DNA of 64,000 nt from Chaenocephalus aceratus (GCA_023974075.1 CM043787.1:32459718-32523717); one strand, 5' to 3'. Positions 36,910 to 49,700 are shown, counted from the stretch's first letter. The notes: generated from the letters alone by a model not told the origin. Program-made: numbers and translations.

Positions 36910-38484
36910 TACACATTCTCACACACAGACGCACCGGATGACAACCGCATGAAACGGCAACAACACACCACAGCATGCCACTTCTGTATCCACTCAATCA
37001 CAGTCTTGCTAATGACATGCAAATTAATATCCCGTTGTCCTCAGGTCACATCCATCACGTTAACAACTAAATTCACCACTTTGCTTGACTTCCTCACCAT
37101 TCCTGTGATAATGTAGTATGACAGCTTTTATGCTGTATACGTGGAATGCGGTGCGGTCCGGCCACGAAGAGGTTTTTGTTTGGCATCCACTCACTTTTGA
37201 TCAAATGCTTTAGCAAATGACCAAAATTGGTGCATATTTTTAAATTGGAATTAGTAATCAGAGCCTATATTTGCCTCTTCTCATATAAGATACTCGTTTT
37301 TAATCATGAGGTTTTGGTTTTTATTTCCTCTGGGGTGGAAATTTGTGCATCTCTTTAATGTAATGAGAGCTGAAAAATTAACCGCCATCTGCTTTTCTAT
37401 TTACTAAACATTCGGGGAAAATCTGTCCTCAAACTCAGGGATTGGATTGCTCCAGAGCATAATACAAACATATGCTTTTGATCCGAGATTGAAATTTGAT
37501 TGAAATTGTAAGTATAAAGTGTACCTTTGAATTAAAGCAATTATTATTCCTTTGTGTCTGACATCAAAAGTACCTCCGAGTGAAATGACAGTGTTCCTGT
37601 AAGCTTCAGGAAAATGATTGATGCGCTTGAGTTAGTCACAGTGACTTGCATCACAGTCTTTGAGATTTAATTTCATTTGAATACATCCATAATCATTATC
37701 ACCATTTTGAAAGGAAGCTATTACAACCATTTGCTGAGACTTCAAAATGTTTTACAACAGGCCCGAAACATCAAATATGAGCATAGCTGAAAAGTCTTTA
37801 AATGCACTCATTAAGGCAATTGAATAATGTTGTGGTGTAATGATCAGAAAGCAGCTTGTGATCAACGATGGGTTAAATTATGGAGGTACACTACCTTGAA
37901 TACAGATGCCTTTTTAGTTTCTTGTATGCTTTGCCACATGTGAGTAAAAAAACTAACTTATTTTACTTGAATTATTATTCTAGCCATTTTTGAAATGCTG
38001 TGCTAATTAGAGTTTATTTAACATACAAATGAATTTAAACCGATTAACACAGCATGATATATTAACATTGGACAATGGCCGATAGTAACAATTATGTAGG
38101 GATATGAAAATGGGAGAAGAGCGAGAATAATAAGACCTACATTTAAAGCTTTACCTTCGCTTTGTTTGTTATATTCTCTATCTTTTAACTTCAGCAAATT
38201 TAGATTTTTTTAAATTACAATGAAAAAGAATACGAGATACAATAGAAGGAAGGTTCGTATTTCCCAAATCTAAATCCAATATGAAACAGAAACAGACCGG
38301 TAATTCTTTACCGGTCCATATCATGTATAATTATGTACAATTATTTAGATTTTCTTTTTGGTTTGGCTTTATGATGGTTGTAAAGGATGATAGTTTTTCT
38401 TTTCACTTCATATTGAATTGTCAATTGCATGAAATGATGAGCTGTTTGGTTTTTGTTTTGTTTTGTGTATGTTAGACTGTGTAT
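36910..38484. other. non-coding, nothing recognised
   Basis: AT-rich sequence without recognisable frames or repeat ends. Composition is even and no simple repeat stands out. Confidence 0.5.
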
Positions 38485-38556
38485 GTTAGGACCCCAGGAA
38501 GAATATCCAATGTTCATGCTAGTGCTAATGGGGATCCTAATAAAAAATAAAGAATA
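38485..38556 (+). mobile_element. non-LTR retroelement 3'-end fragment
   Basis: Contains GGACCCCAGGAAGAATA, then GCTAATGGGGATCCTAATAAA and an A-rich end. This order is a frequent fish LINE 3' terminus. A related, more diverged copy is at 63494-63560 (GAACCCAAGGAAGAATAG ... GATCCTAAATAAA), which supports it as a dispersed family. No coding part is attached. Confidence 0.55.
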
Positions 38557-39079
38557 AAAAGTATCCTTGGCTTTAAAAACAGTACTTTGTGTCAGTATTA
38601 CTAACCCCTGTAGGAACAATGTCACAATTAGACTGATTTAAAGCTGTAACAATTGGTTGCTTGATTCATTGTTGAATCAACTGAAAATAATCAACAACCA
38701 CTCTGATTATCAATACATATTTTTAGAGCAATAAGGGCCAAGCATCCATAGTTTCATATGTTTAAATGTGAGTATTCATGCTGTACTTTGTCATATATGA
38801 ATTGAAAATCTTTTGTTATTTGTTGGTCAGATAAATACCTGCAAACCTGTGTAATCTCCAAACCCAAAAGATAATATTAGTGTGGGGAAGTGAATCAATA
38901 ACACTCACTGCTCACCTCAAAACCATTGGGAGGTTTTTGAGCAGTATGAGCCTGTGCATGTGTCGGCACCTCACTTTGTGCAATACAGTATTGCCAAGGG
39001 CATTTTCAGGAAAATACCCAGGGTAAAAAGAAAGAAAAAGTGTATATGTAGTCCAAATAAAACTAATCTCAATTACCAA
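38557..39079. other. non-coding spacer before the Gypsy element
   Basis: AT-rich, no recognisable frame or repeat terminus. Confidence 0.5.
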
Positions 39080-39084
39080 TGCAT

Positions 39085-39444
39085 TGTTACGACTGGAGCA
39101 CACAAAAACTGAAAGGACCCAAATGCACGACTCCAGACAAAAGATGATTAAAAAAAAAAGGTTTTACTGTGGTGATAAGCAAGGTAATCCATTCACAAGG
39201 TTCAAAAACGATCTGGCACTTGGCACAGTGAACACACAGAATATATACACATACAAGGGACTCCACAGGTGCAAACAATAAGGGCAGGACAGGTAATCAG
39301 GTCAGTGAACATACTGACAAGGTAGGAGTCGAACTACCTAAAATGAGAAAGGAAATAACAAAGTAAAACAGGAAATGGCAGACACGGACTTGACAATATA
39401 AACTAACAGAGAAATAATATTAACAAATCTGACGAGACACAACA
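39085..39444 (-). repeat. Gypsy 3' LTR
   Basis: A 360-bp LTR matching 43374-43732, with small differences in the A run near 39150, at 39210 and in the GGGCAGGACAGG segment. It starts TGTTACGACTGG and ends ACACAACA on the plus strand. Confidence 0.95.
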
Positions 39445-39933
39445 GTACTCCCCCCCCCCCTCTAGGGCCGACTCCGGATGGCCCAGAGTCCTGTGGATTA
39501 AGCCTAAAAAAGTCCTTTATCAGCTTCTGATCCACAACAAAACTTGTTGGTACCCACGACTGATGTTCTGGACCGTATCCTTTCCAGTCTACCAGGAACT
39601 GTCGGCCGCGTCCTCTCTTCCTGACTGCTAGCAGTTTCTTGACGTCGTATATCAGACCGCCGTCTAACATCCGGGGGGGAGGAGGGGGCTTGGATGGAGG
39701 AACCAAACGACTCTCCCGAACCGGTTTGACTTTGGCCACATGAAAGGTCGGATGGACTCTCAGGGACCTGGGCAGGCGCAGGCGAACAGCCACCGGGTTA
39801 ACAACCTTAGTTATGGGAAACGGACCCACAAACCTCGGAGCCAGCTTCCTGGAGGCCACACATAGGGGTAGATCTCTTGTAGATAGCCAAACCTTTTGCC
39901 CGGGTCTGTAGGCAGGTGCCGGACGACGATATC
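39400..39933 (-). pseudogene. Gypsy integrase C-terminus with chromodomain
   Basis: After the nested insertion the polyprotein continues with [17 protein letters not shown] sequence, then [16 protein letters not shown] (GPY/F-type module) and [16 protein letters not shown]. It then reaches a chromodomain, [34 protein letters not shown] in pieces: FLVDWKGY and SWVPTSFV are the core aromatic residues. Chromodomains bind methylated histone tails and steer chromovirus integration. The frame runs on through the polypurine tract into the 3' LTR. Confidence 0.9.
39448..39463 (-). other. polypurine tract of the Gypsy element
   Basis: On the minus strand this reads AGAG followed by a run of G, then AG, three bases before the 3' LTR. 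It is the expected primer for plus-strand DNA synthesis. It falls inside the C-terminal coding frame. Confidence 0.85.
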
Positions 39934-39941
39934 GATCTGCT

Positions 39942-40791
39942 CAAATCAAATCAAGTTTTATTTATATAGCACATTTATAAACGATTTTTGGTCGAGCCAA
40001 AGTGCTGTCCATAAAAAATAGCCTACAGTAGAGACAATTTACAGTAAATACAACAGCACAGATTGTTCAGAATATCAGTATGAGAAAAACGACACCCTCT
40101 GTCCTTAGACCCTCACATCGTACAAGAAAAACTTCCAGAGAAAACCCACAGTTTAAGGGGGGGGGGAAATGGGAGAAACCTCAGGGAGCGCAACAGGGGA
40201 GGGATCCCTCTCCCAGGACGGACAGACGTGTGTAAATCGAAGAGATAATATATTTTACAGCATATAGACCAAATGTTAGGAAATGCATGTGTCTGTAATA
40301 AGAAGATGAATCCACGAGGATGTCAGCTACAATCCTGTGGAAGCCATCAGGGAAGCAGCATGACGAGACCCAAGGCAGGACCGCAGAGACAGGTTCAGCC
40401 ACGACCCGAAGTCCACGACTTAATCCAGAACTCAGGATAGAGGATCCAAGACACAGCACTACAGCAAGAGGATCAGCCTCAATTCCGGATCCCGGCGTAG
40501 ATATAGATACAAAACAAGAAAAAAGATTTGGCTGGGTTAATCGGAACAAGAGAATACACAGACACAGACAGAGAGGGAAAAGGTCATTGGATAAAAGTTA
40601 TTCTTGATAACCCTCTAGAAAGATCTCATGAACTTCCCCACTCAATCCATCAAGACCCGAGCAGTTCTATTAGATATAGGATAAGAAACAGAGATAGGGA
40701 GCACAACAACCTATCTCTTCGTCAGATGCACTCCCCCGCTTATCTAAGCGACTCTGTACCTCGTTTCCCTCTACAAGGCCATAGACCAGCA
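39942..40791 (-). mobile_element. non-LTR retroelement inserted into the Gypsy element
   Basis: The Gypsy coding sequence stops at 40800 and resumes at 39934 with the same few bases repeated: GATCTGCT at 39934-39941 and GACCTGCT at 40792-40799, an 8-bp target duplication with one change. The insert ends on the minus strand with a TTGATTTGATTTG tail preceded by GCTATATAAATAAAAC-like sequence, typical of fish LINE 3' ends. A conserved-looking segment at 40180-40215 (GGGAGGGATCCCTCTCCCAGG) resembles a widespread fish retroelement UTR. A 122-residue minus-strand frame (40181-40549) has no motif. The clade is not assigned. It is younger than the Gypsy insertion. Confidence 0.85.
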
Positions 40792-40799
40792 GACCTGCT

Positions 40800-41152
40800 G
40801 CCCTCTTCATGCGAGCAGCACTCTTCAGGAGAACCTAGCGAGCTCCTGCCCAGACTCTGCGACACCGCCTCACCAGGGCATGTGCTGACGGTACAGTCAC
40901 TTCCTTCTCTACTTCTGGAAACAGAGGAGGTTGGTAACCATAGGCGCAGTGAAAAGGGGAGAGGCCCGTGGCAGATGTAGGTTGGGTGTTGTGGGCATAC
41001 TCCACCCATATCAACTGCTTGCTCCAAGCTGTGGGATTCTGAGACACCAGACACCGTAAACACGTCTCCAGTTCCTGGTTGACCCTCTCTGATTGACCAT
41101 TAGCCTGTGGGTGGTAACCAGATGTGAGGCTGGGAGTGGCTCCTATCAGGCT
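40800..41152 (-). pseudogene. Gypsy integrase, end of core and C-terminal part before the nested insertion
   Basis: After the stop at 41152 the integrase continues with the catalytic Glu region (GYHPQANGQSERVNQELE-type), then AWSKQLIWVEYAHNTQP, TGLSPFHCAYGYQPPLFP and VRRCRRVWAGAR. A frame change near 40840 leads into ARMKRAA, which is cut by the nested non-LTR insertion at 40791. Confidence 0.85.
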
Positions 41153-41992
41153 TCAGAATTCCTTCCAAAACCGGGAAACGAACTGCGGCCCACGGTCTGA
41201 CGCCACATCTCGAGGAAATCCATGCAGCCTGAAAACATGAGACAAGAGCGCGTCTGCTGTCTCTTTAGCAGAGGGCGATTTTGGCATGGGTATAAAGTGA
41301 GTCATTTTAGTAAATCTATCAACAACAGTACAGATGGTGGTGTTACCTGCAGAGGGCGGCAGTCCAGTGACTAAATCTAGCGAGATGTCAGACCATGGGC
41401 GGCTTGGAATGGACAAAGGTTGCAGTAGACCCATAGGAGATTGGGTAGAGGTCTTATTCCGAGCACAGGTAGTGCAGGCTGCCACATATTCAGTAACCTC
41501 CTTCTCCATTTTAGGAGACCAAAACCTTTGCTTGATCATGTACATAGTTCGTTTGATACCTGGATGACATGTTAATACAGATATGTGAGCCCAGTGAATC
41601 ACGTCAGAGCGGACAGATGGGGGAACAAAGAGGCGGTTAGCGGGGCCACCACTGGGTACGGTTTTTCCCTCTAAAGCTTGATTTACCTTAGCCTCAATTG
41701 GCCATGTCACCCCTCCTATCACCTGAGTGGGCGGTAAAATGGATTCAGTCTCCTTGGAAAGAGCCTCTGGGTCAAAAAGCCTGGATAACGCGTCTGGTTT
41801 GGCATTCTGTGAGCGAGGACGGTAGGAGAGAGTGAAGTTAAACCTATTGAAGAATAAGGTCCATCGTGCCTGTCTGGAGTTTAACCTCTTAGCCTTGCGT
41901 ATGTACTCCAGATTTTTGTGGTCTGTCCACACAACAAATGGCTGTTTTGCCCCTTCTAGCCAGTGCCTCCACTCATCCAGTGCTACCTTCAC
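41153..41992 (-). pseudogene. Gypsy RNase H C-terminus and integrase
   Basis: A 279-residue open frame. RNase H continues with [12 protein letters not shown] (Asp 24) and PDALSRL (Asp 67). The integrase zinc-binding HHCC is visible: His 136, His 143, Cys 173 and Cys 176 (in CTTCARNK). The catalytic core shows Asp 206 (DLVTGLP) and Asp 266 (ASDRGPQF). A TGA right after WKEF ends the frame. The third catalytic residue, Glu in the QSERVNQELE segment, is beyond it in the same strand (about 41070-41095). The integrase inserts the element's cDNA; this copy is dead. Confidence 0.9.
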
Positions 41993-42690
41993 GGCTAATA
42001 ACTCTATTGCCTACATCATAGTTCTTTTCAGCCGCAGTCAACTTACGTGAAAGGTAGGTACATGGATGGAGCTTACTATCTTTCTCTGCCCTCTGTGAGA
42101 GGACCGCCCCGATGCCCTCGTTGGAGGCATCCACCTCCACCATGAACTGTCGTTGAGGATCCGGGATGGTAAGTATAGGAGCTGTTGTGAACACTTTCTT
42201 TAGCTTCTGGAAAGCTTGGTCTGCCTGTGGGGTCCACACAAACTGAACAGAAGGAGAGGTGAGTACATGCATAGGTGCAGCAATAGCACTAAAATTCCTA
42301 ACAAACTTCCTGTAGAAGTTAGCAAATCCAAGGAACTGTTGGACTTTCTTCTTGGAAGAGGGTGTGGGCCAATCAGCCACAGCGCTCACTTTAGCAGGAT
42401 CCATCATTATCTGGTCAGGACCCAGGATGAAACCCAGAAATGCAGTGGAACTGACGTGGAACTCACATTTTTCAGCCTTAACATAAAGTTGATTGTCCAA
42501 CAACTTGGCAAACATGTGAAACGTGTGAATCTTCATCACGGGAACAAATCTAAATATCATCAAGATAGACAAAAACAAAATGATTCAAAAACTCCCTCAA
42601 CACATCATTTATGAGAGCCTGAAAAACGACAGGGGCGTTTGTCAGACCAAAAGGCATCACCAGATATTCATAATGTCCACTTGGAGTGTT
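41993..42690 (-). pseudogene. Gypsy reverse transcriptase (C-terminal half) and start of RNase H
   Basis: The minus-strand protein resumes after the deletion with [14 protein letters not shown], then FVFVYLDDI, the catalytic YLDD lying at about 42556-42567. A TAG follows directly (42550-42552), and the frame shifts to that of [18 protein letters not shown]. The thumb and connection ([27 protein letters not shown]) and the RNase H start ([18 protein letters not shown], first catalytic Asp) are intact. Near 41995 another frameshift separates EKNYDVGNR from the rest of RNase H. RT fingers and the first palm Asp are missing, so there is no activity. Confidence 0.88.
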
Positions 42691-42725
42691 AAAACCAGTC
42701 TTCTACTCGCCCCCCTCCCGTATCC

Positions 42726-43355
42726 TTACCAAGTGGTAAGCGTTAAATCAATGGCGTAGTCAGCCACACTCTGATTCTGCTGGGAGATCTGTGTCAGGGC
42801 TCTGGCAGCTTCTCTCCCCGGTGTGGTTCGATCAAAGACTTTTTTTATAGTCTCAGTGAATAGCTGTAGTGAATTACACACCGGAGACTTCCGTGCCCAC
42901 TCCGCCGTAGCCCAGGCTTCCGCTCTTCCCGTGAGGTGGGACACAATGAACGCCACCTAGGCTGGATCGCTGGGGAAAGCAACAGGCTGGTAGGTAAAAT
43001 GTAGGTAACACTGTCTTAGGAAAGGACTGCAATTACCAGACTCGCCCGAAAACTTCGCAGGAGGAGCAAGACGAATCATGGAAGTTGGCATGGGAAAAAC
43101 AGCTGTAGGCTCTGAAGCTGGGGCAGCCACGTCGGAAGGAGCGGCGTGCACATGATCCAAACGTGTGAGTACATTCTGGAGCTGTTCAGCCAGGTGATTG
43201 ATTTGCGTCGTAACTGCACCACGAAACTCACTCTGGCTGTTAGTCAGGGTCATTACTCCCTGGTTTATGCCCTTCATATTCTCCTCCTGCTGCCACAGAC
43301 GTTGAGCCTGAGAGCAAAGCGCTGCTCTCAGGGTTTGAGAGTCGGCTGAGTCCAT
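42726..43355 (-). pseudogene. Gypsy gag, stop-interrupted and 3'-truncated
   Basis: Starts at an ATG (43355) just inside the 5' LTR and begins MDSADSQTLRAAL. A coiled-coil-prone segment (SQAQRLWQQEENMKGINQ, then INHLAEQLQNVLTRLDHV) is followed by the conserved capsid-type stretch FSGESGNCSPFLRQCYLHF. A TAG at 42957-42959 interrupts the frame where related proteins have Trp, then the frame continues (VAFIVSHLTGRAEAWATAEW) to a stop at 42726. The Cys-His zinc knuckle and protease expected downstream are absent because the internal deletion begins here. In the family, Gag forms the virus-like particle. Confidence 0.88.
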
Positions 43356-43373
43356 TTGTTGGCCAGATCGTAA

Positions 43374-43732
43374 TGTTACGACTGGAGCACACAAAAACTG
43401 AAAGGACCCAAATGCACGACTCCAGACAAAAGATGATTCAAAAAAAGGTTTTTACTGTGGTGATAAGCAAGGTAATCCATTCACAAGGTTCAAAAACGAT
43501 GTGGCACTTGGCACAGGGAACACACAGAATATATACACATACAAGGGACTCCACAGGTGCAAACAATAAGGGCGGGGCAGGTAATCAGTTCAGTGAACAT
43601 ACTGACAAGGTAGGAGTCGAACTACCTAAAATGAGAAAGGAAATAACAAAGTAAAACAGGAAATGGCAGACACGGACTTGACAATATAAACTAACAGAGA
43701 AATAATATTAACAAATCTGACGAGACACAACA
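43374..43732 (-). repeat. Gypsy 5' LTR
   Basis: On the minus strand this is the upstream LTR. Read on plus it starts TGTTACGACTGG and ends ACACAACA. Length is 359 bp against 360 bp for the partner. On the minus strand it is followed by ATTACGATCTGGCC, the probable primer-binding region, only 18 bases before the gag ATG at 43355. Confidence 0.95.
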
Positions 43733-43737
43733 TGCAT

Positions 43738-46700
43738 CTGTAAAAGGCTCTAGCACAAGTCACTATGTAACGGACTGATATTTCTTCATCTGAATCTATA
43801 CTAAAAAAATGAAAATGCTTCCCTTACATTTCGACCCTCTCACCTTAAAGGATTGTTTCCTCTTGAAAGAATGTTTCAGGTACTAAATGTCAAGTTGTAT
43901 CCCACCTATGAACCTTTATTGACCTCTAACATGCGCTGCAGATATACTGTACCCCATCAGGTAAAAGAGAGAGGAAGTTTCTCATAACTTTAGCAGTAAA
44001 CTGAAGAGGCTATCCATTAGAACATAAGAAATATCTAACCATTAACCTTTCTCATATACACTGTATAGTGATTTTAGGCTTTCAGCCCAGTGAAAAATCA
44101 TATAGTTTTGAAGTTGTTCTAGAAAGCATACACTACAGTATATTGATATTCAGGCAGGAATAGAATTCAATATGTCAGTCCCAAACATTTCCTCCAGAGA
44201 ATCACTCCTTTCTCTATAATTTCCATAGACATTTTGTGTGCAAATGCGGTAATAGACACATTTATAACATCAAAAGGATTCAATTTTCTTTTCAATCACG
44301 TAACAGTATGAATAGCTTTTTCCATTGAATCTAACAACGAGAGGCCATTACCACATGCTAAAGGATGGGTTGCCGCCACTTGCTTTTATGAAAGTGTGTC
44401 AAACTATTTTTCATGTCTCACATTTGTTCTAACCAAACGGGACCTGTCAAAAAGGTTTATTTCTAATTTGTCAGGCGGAGGTCATTTATTTTTTGAATTG
44501 GTGTGTGCAATCATCAGTGATACACACATGCACTGTATGAACAGTATGTATGCTTTCTAATGCATCGTTTTATTTGAGTCTTTTAAATACATCAACTCCT
44601 CTCCTAAAGAGTCCACAAAGCACTGTGATGACAACTAGAGTCAGTTAATTGCAGCTGGTAAATTGTTTGGAAATGATGACATGCAAAGCAAGACTGTGAT
44701 TTCTACACACTGAGCATTTTGCTGGCTGGGGATGTGGCCAGTGTTCAAATAGATGGGTGATAAAAGCAAATATTTTCACCTCAGTCATGTAATGGCTCCG
44801 TTTTGAGCACTTTGTAGAAAATGTTTGCAATAAAAGGCTGGAAAGGGGTGAGTTCCTCATCTTTCAAGCATATTGTGCCGGTACCATTCCTCTCGGGCTT
44901 GTTGTGCTACTGCTCTGGAATCAATTCACATGAAGCAATTGAAGTGTATGATCAACATGTAAAAAAGCAAGGAAGAAAAAATATGAACTGTACTCTCAAC
45001 TGTTTCAAATGTCAAGTGGCATTTTGCCTAATAATTGGTTACTGACAAATATTAAATAATGTCTACAATTCAATTATAATATATATGTATTTTAGCCTTT
45101 TTCGTTTATTAGCTATAATGATAAATTCATTAATGCTGTAAAATTACTTCTAATTTCATGTTAAATAAGATGATACATGCAACAAAACAGAGAAAGTACA
45201 AATAACAGCACACTTCACATCTCAAATTATCAAAGACTAATTTCACTCCAGGGTGATAGCAGGACACCCCATCTAGTCACTCAGAGAGAATCTGGACAAT
45301 CTGATGTACAGTTTCAAAATAAAAGATCTTTGAAGTCTCATATGAGCTATCGTCCTTCTGTTTGTATCCAACAGTTAAAATGTTCGAATTACATTGATCC
45401 AGAATTGTCCCCGTTTTTTCTTTAACAGTGAAGAACATTGGATATGTTAATGATATATTGACTGCAAAACTCAAAATGTCCCCAGTTTTAATTTTGAAAA
45501 TCTGGTCACCTTAGTCTAAACCCATGATGTTCTTGCGCAAAATTACCAGCAACCCTCTGGTTTTTCCTTAAGTTTTCCCTTGAAGAAGATAGCTAGCTGC
45601 TGCTAAAATCATAGATATGTTGTGAATTACGTACTGAGAAACTCCTAATCATCTTATCTGTTCACATGGACTCAATATATACAGAATCATTTGTTTTGTG
45701 TATAATCACTGTTTTGTGTCTGAAAGCAATAGCCTGGAGACATTGTTGGCCTCTGCGAAGTAAGTGTCTGAAGCTAATATAACAGTTGTAGATTCATAAA
45801 TCCAACTTTGATTTTAAGATAAGCACTTACATATGTAGATTTTATTCTCCACATATTTATTCAATGTAGCTTTTGTATATCACGGCTCAAAACAAGTCCA
45901 TATCTACGTGTATGGATTCTTTGAATCCTACAGAGAATTGTTAGAATAAGGGAATATCATTGTATCCCAATTATACAGTTCGAGCAATTTACTCATTTAT
46001 TTATGCATCCCAGTGTGGCTCAGATAAGAAGTCTTCTCATCCCCTGTGGATGTATCTGCTTAGATACTATTTGTGACTATCTTTTTTTTAATCAAACAAA
46101 TCATTGAAAAGGAACAAATGTCACAGTGCATTGATGTAGTGCAACGCAACCTAAAGACAGACGCTGATTGAATATATGGATGTGTTATGTGAGCAATGAG
46201 GTTTTCATAATAGCATGAAACATCTCAATATCCAAACGCAATGCTAAAGGGACTAGATCCTTCCAACTGAAGCATAGAAACGAGAGCTGCTGAGGACCAA
46301 TCTGAGAAGCAGCTGCACTTAAAGTGACTATATCCTTTGTGAAAGATACGGCATGAAGATGTTAATGAATTATGAGTGTGATAGAATGAAATATCAACGG
46401 CAAACCATGTTGTTGTATGATCTAATTAAACATCAACGTAATGGCAGTGAAATGTTAGCACTTCACACCTCCTGTGACCTAAGATTTTCATTGACATATC
46501 TACACTGTAGCTATGTAAGTATGTTGACATTCGTGTGCATTTTGTCATAGATGTTTTACAACACACTCAGATCATTTGTACAGCCTTTATATTATTTTAA
46601 AAAAGGTTTATGATTTCACAAAAGGAACAAAAAGTGTTTCTAGGCTACTCTGGTTTGTTCTGTCCCATGGGACAGGCAGGAAACATGAATGACATTGCAC

Positions 46701-49700
46701 CTGACAGCATGTTGACTTTAATACTCATTGTAGTGACAAGGGAGGTACTTGGGAGTGAAGAATCATATCTTAGGTCTCCTACATATCATTGATTCAACAG
46801 AACGAATTCCATGGTAACGTATCAAAATGCATTAACGTGTCCATTCTCCGTTCCTAAAATCACAGCTGCAGCTATCTGCTTTTGTCACTTCCAGTCCTGC
46901 GCCCTGCCAGCTCTGCTTTTAAGGCTCTGGCAGGCATGATGGAGCTTATATTTAACAAAGCTGACAGGTGGGACAGTAATGCAGTTGTCTGGGCTTTTAT
47001 TTCTTACTTGGGATTGACATTTGAAAACCACAACACATTAGAATGGAGTGCTTTCTGACAGGCCCTACATGAAAGTAAAACTGTAGCAATGCGAACGGGC
47101 TGCCACAAGACATACAGTCAAAAGCCTGTTTATTATGTCATGTCTAAAGCTTAAAATAAAACGTGGCTTTTTCAAAGTTAGGGTAATCTCTTCTTTTATG
47201 TTATGTATTCCAACGATACAAATTGTTGTCTTGTGAAAATGTATTGTAAACATATCCAAATAATGGTGGCCCTGAGAGAGAAAAGTCAAGTCAAAGGCCA
47301 AAGTCAAAGAAATTCCTGTGTTCCTAACAATTTGTGGTTAACGCCTTATTGGACTGCAAGGAACCTTTAGCCTGATTGCGGTAAGAATCTCACTTTGGAT
47401 ACATTTGACTGTAATATGTTAAATAAATACATTTATGTTTAACTTTGAATCAATCCAAAGTGTGTGTTCTGACAGAACAACCTGCTTGCTGATATGGTGG
47501 TCCTTATGCGCAACTTCTTTATTTTCACCACAAACAAAGACGTTGCCAGAGATATATTGCTACAATGCCATTACATTGTTGAAAACATAATGCTTTCTCA
47601 TTATGGTTGATCAAATCTCTGTCCTTTTAGGAACAAGAAATCACAGAGCCTTTATTTAAAAAAAGACATTGTTTTGAATGTCATTAATAAATCCCCTTTT
47701 GGTTTTTGTTTGTGCATGCAGTGCTAGAATATAGCCATAACTGTATCTGGGTAAATGCTGAAGCCTCCCTTCCACTCTCACTCAAATGAGCCATTAACTA
47801 AACTAATTATTGCTTATCAGGATAAGATTAATACATTTGTTAATCACGTTTATATTTGCAGAAACAGTATTACCATTGCCGAATCAAGATAGGTTAACGA
47901 TATTTATGTTTGAGGAATAACATCTGTTACCACAGTTGATTCTAGTTCTCTTCACTTCTAAAATATTTGAATTACAAGATACTTTTGTATGTCAATGTCT
48001 GCTACCATTGGCTGTTATTTCTGGTCAGCATTGTGTATTGTCGTATGCAAGCTAATGGTGCCAAACAGCAGGCTTTGAGATTACCTCAAAAGGACTTTTC
48101 CAGTGTTATAAGGACACAGAGGTTTACTGGTTAGTAAGAGCTGGGGGCAAAGAGAACGCGCTGCCAGGCAGCTGGTCCTCTTCACATTCACTTATGGGGA
48201 CACCCGCAAAAGCAAGCCCACACTACAGCTGGAAACCATCAGGATGGAAAGTTGAGACTATGGGCCTTCCCTCCCTGTGCCCAAAGACCATCTTGGCACA
48301 GTCCTTTCTAGGGATAAAGGAATTAATTATTCTCTCTAACTGAAACTCCTGTTTATTTGCTTCAGCCTTTCTATCGATCAGTCATAAAAATACACGTGTC
48401 CCAAGATGGATTTTATCCTCTAGACAATATCGCTTGCTTTGATTATTTGATTTGACCTCAGGCAACCGTACATCACAGCCCCTTTTTATGACAAATGTTA
48501 AGACTTCATTACAAAACATACATTCAGAATAACTCCCTGAACATGCTGTCTTTCCAGTCCGTCATTGACCAAAAGAAGACACCTTGAACATATGAAAATG
48601 AAACATTTCTAGGATAAATGATTGAGTACGAGTAAGAAAGAAACAACTAATACAGATACAAGACACAGATAATGATGCCGTTTTGGGGGGCAATGATGAA
48701 TGAGAATAGCCAATAACAATTGCTTCAATAGGGAAATAGGAAATGACTAAGTATCCTCTGCCTAGTCCATTAATGTGGCTGGGACATGAACCAAGACTTC
48801 CTGAATTGACAGGAAGCCATACACATGTTGCCACTGAGTGATGGAGTGTGTACAGGAAAAGGGCGGGGTTGGTGGAGGCTTGTGGACCTGGCATGCCCAG
48901 ACAAAAACATTGTGTGATGAGCGCTACTCAGTATGTTCAGAGCCTGCGATGGCCATTCATCCACACCAGTCAGGCCTCCATGGCAGTGATTAGCATTGTC
49001 ATCCTCATTTCCAGGCCCTCTATGCAGATGGCCCGCATGCTGGAGGTGCCAGCACAAGAGTGGCTGTTCTCTCTCTCATAATCACTCTCTGGCCTCTGCT
49101 CTCATCTGTCCTCTTTATTTCCATAAAAAGTATTCTAGGAAGATTTGTATGGCCGTTTTATGTTCCTTCATTATAGCTCTGGATTATCAAGAATAGACTT
49201 GCCAGCGCATATGCACTGGTGAATGCTTCTGTGGTGCTGGTGACGCAATTGTGGTGTTTCTTTTGACTTACTCATATTGGCAGGGCAAACATTTGATCTT
49301 TTTAATTAAGGAAAATCAGTTTTATGCTGCTATATAAAAACGCATAGCTGTAGAAGATGACAGTTTAGCAGAGCAGAGGGAGAGGTCTGATCAGCACACT
49401 GCCTGGGGCACTACAGGGCTGCCGTGGGCTCTTCGCGGCCTATGTAGATATACGCAGCAATTAGGCCCCACTACGAGGCCTGTGGAGAAGAAAGTAGTGC
49501 AGACAAACAAGATGTGGCATGTCAGTGTGATTCCACGTCACCATGCACAAATGTCTGATTGACTAATTTAGAACCTTTGACAACAACCTTTGACTCGTCT
49601 CGTATGGCTTGTTTCACTCATCTATACACTCTCTTTCTCTCCTCTCCTCTCCTCTCCTCTTCAAGCCGAGATGATAGGCCTAATAATTAAAGCAATTCTG

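Larger units (their letters stand above)
39085..43732 (-). mobile_element. Ty3/Gypsy LTR retrotransposon with chromodomain (chromovirus), defective
   Basis: Two nearly identical LTRs (39085-39444 and 43374-43732) with TG...CA ends are flanked by the 5-bp duplication TGCAT at 39080-39084 and 43733-43737. Coding order on the minus strand is gag, (deletion), RT, RNase H, integrase, chromodomain, so RNase H precedes integrase as in Ty3/Gypsy. Gag C-terminus, protease and the N-terminal half of RT are missing through an internal deletion near 42690-42726. The remaining coding region has stops and frameshifts, and an 850-bp non-LTR element is inserted in the integrase C-terminal region. The LTRs differ at few positions by eye, so insertion is fairly recent compared with the coding decay. 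Confidence 0.95.

Noticed and set aside
40181..40549. 122-residue frame inside the nested non-LTR insertion
   Set aside because: No RT or other domain. It lies in what looks like retroelement untranslated sequence.
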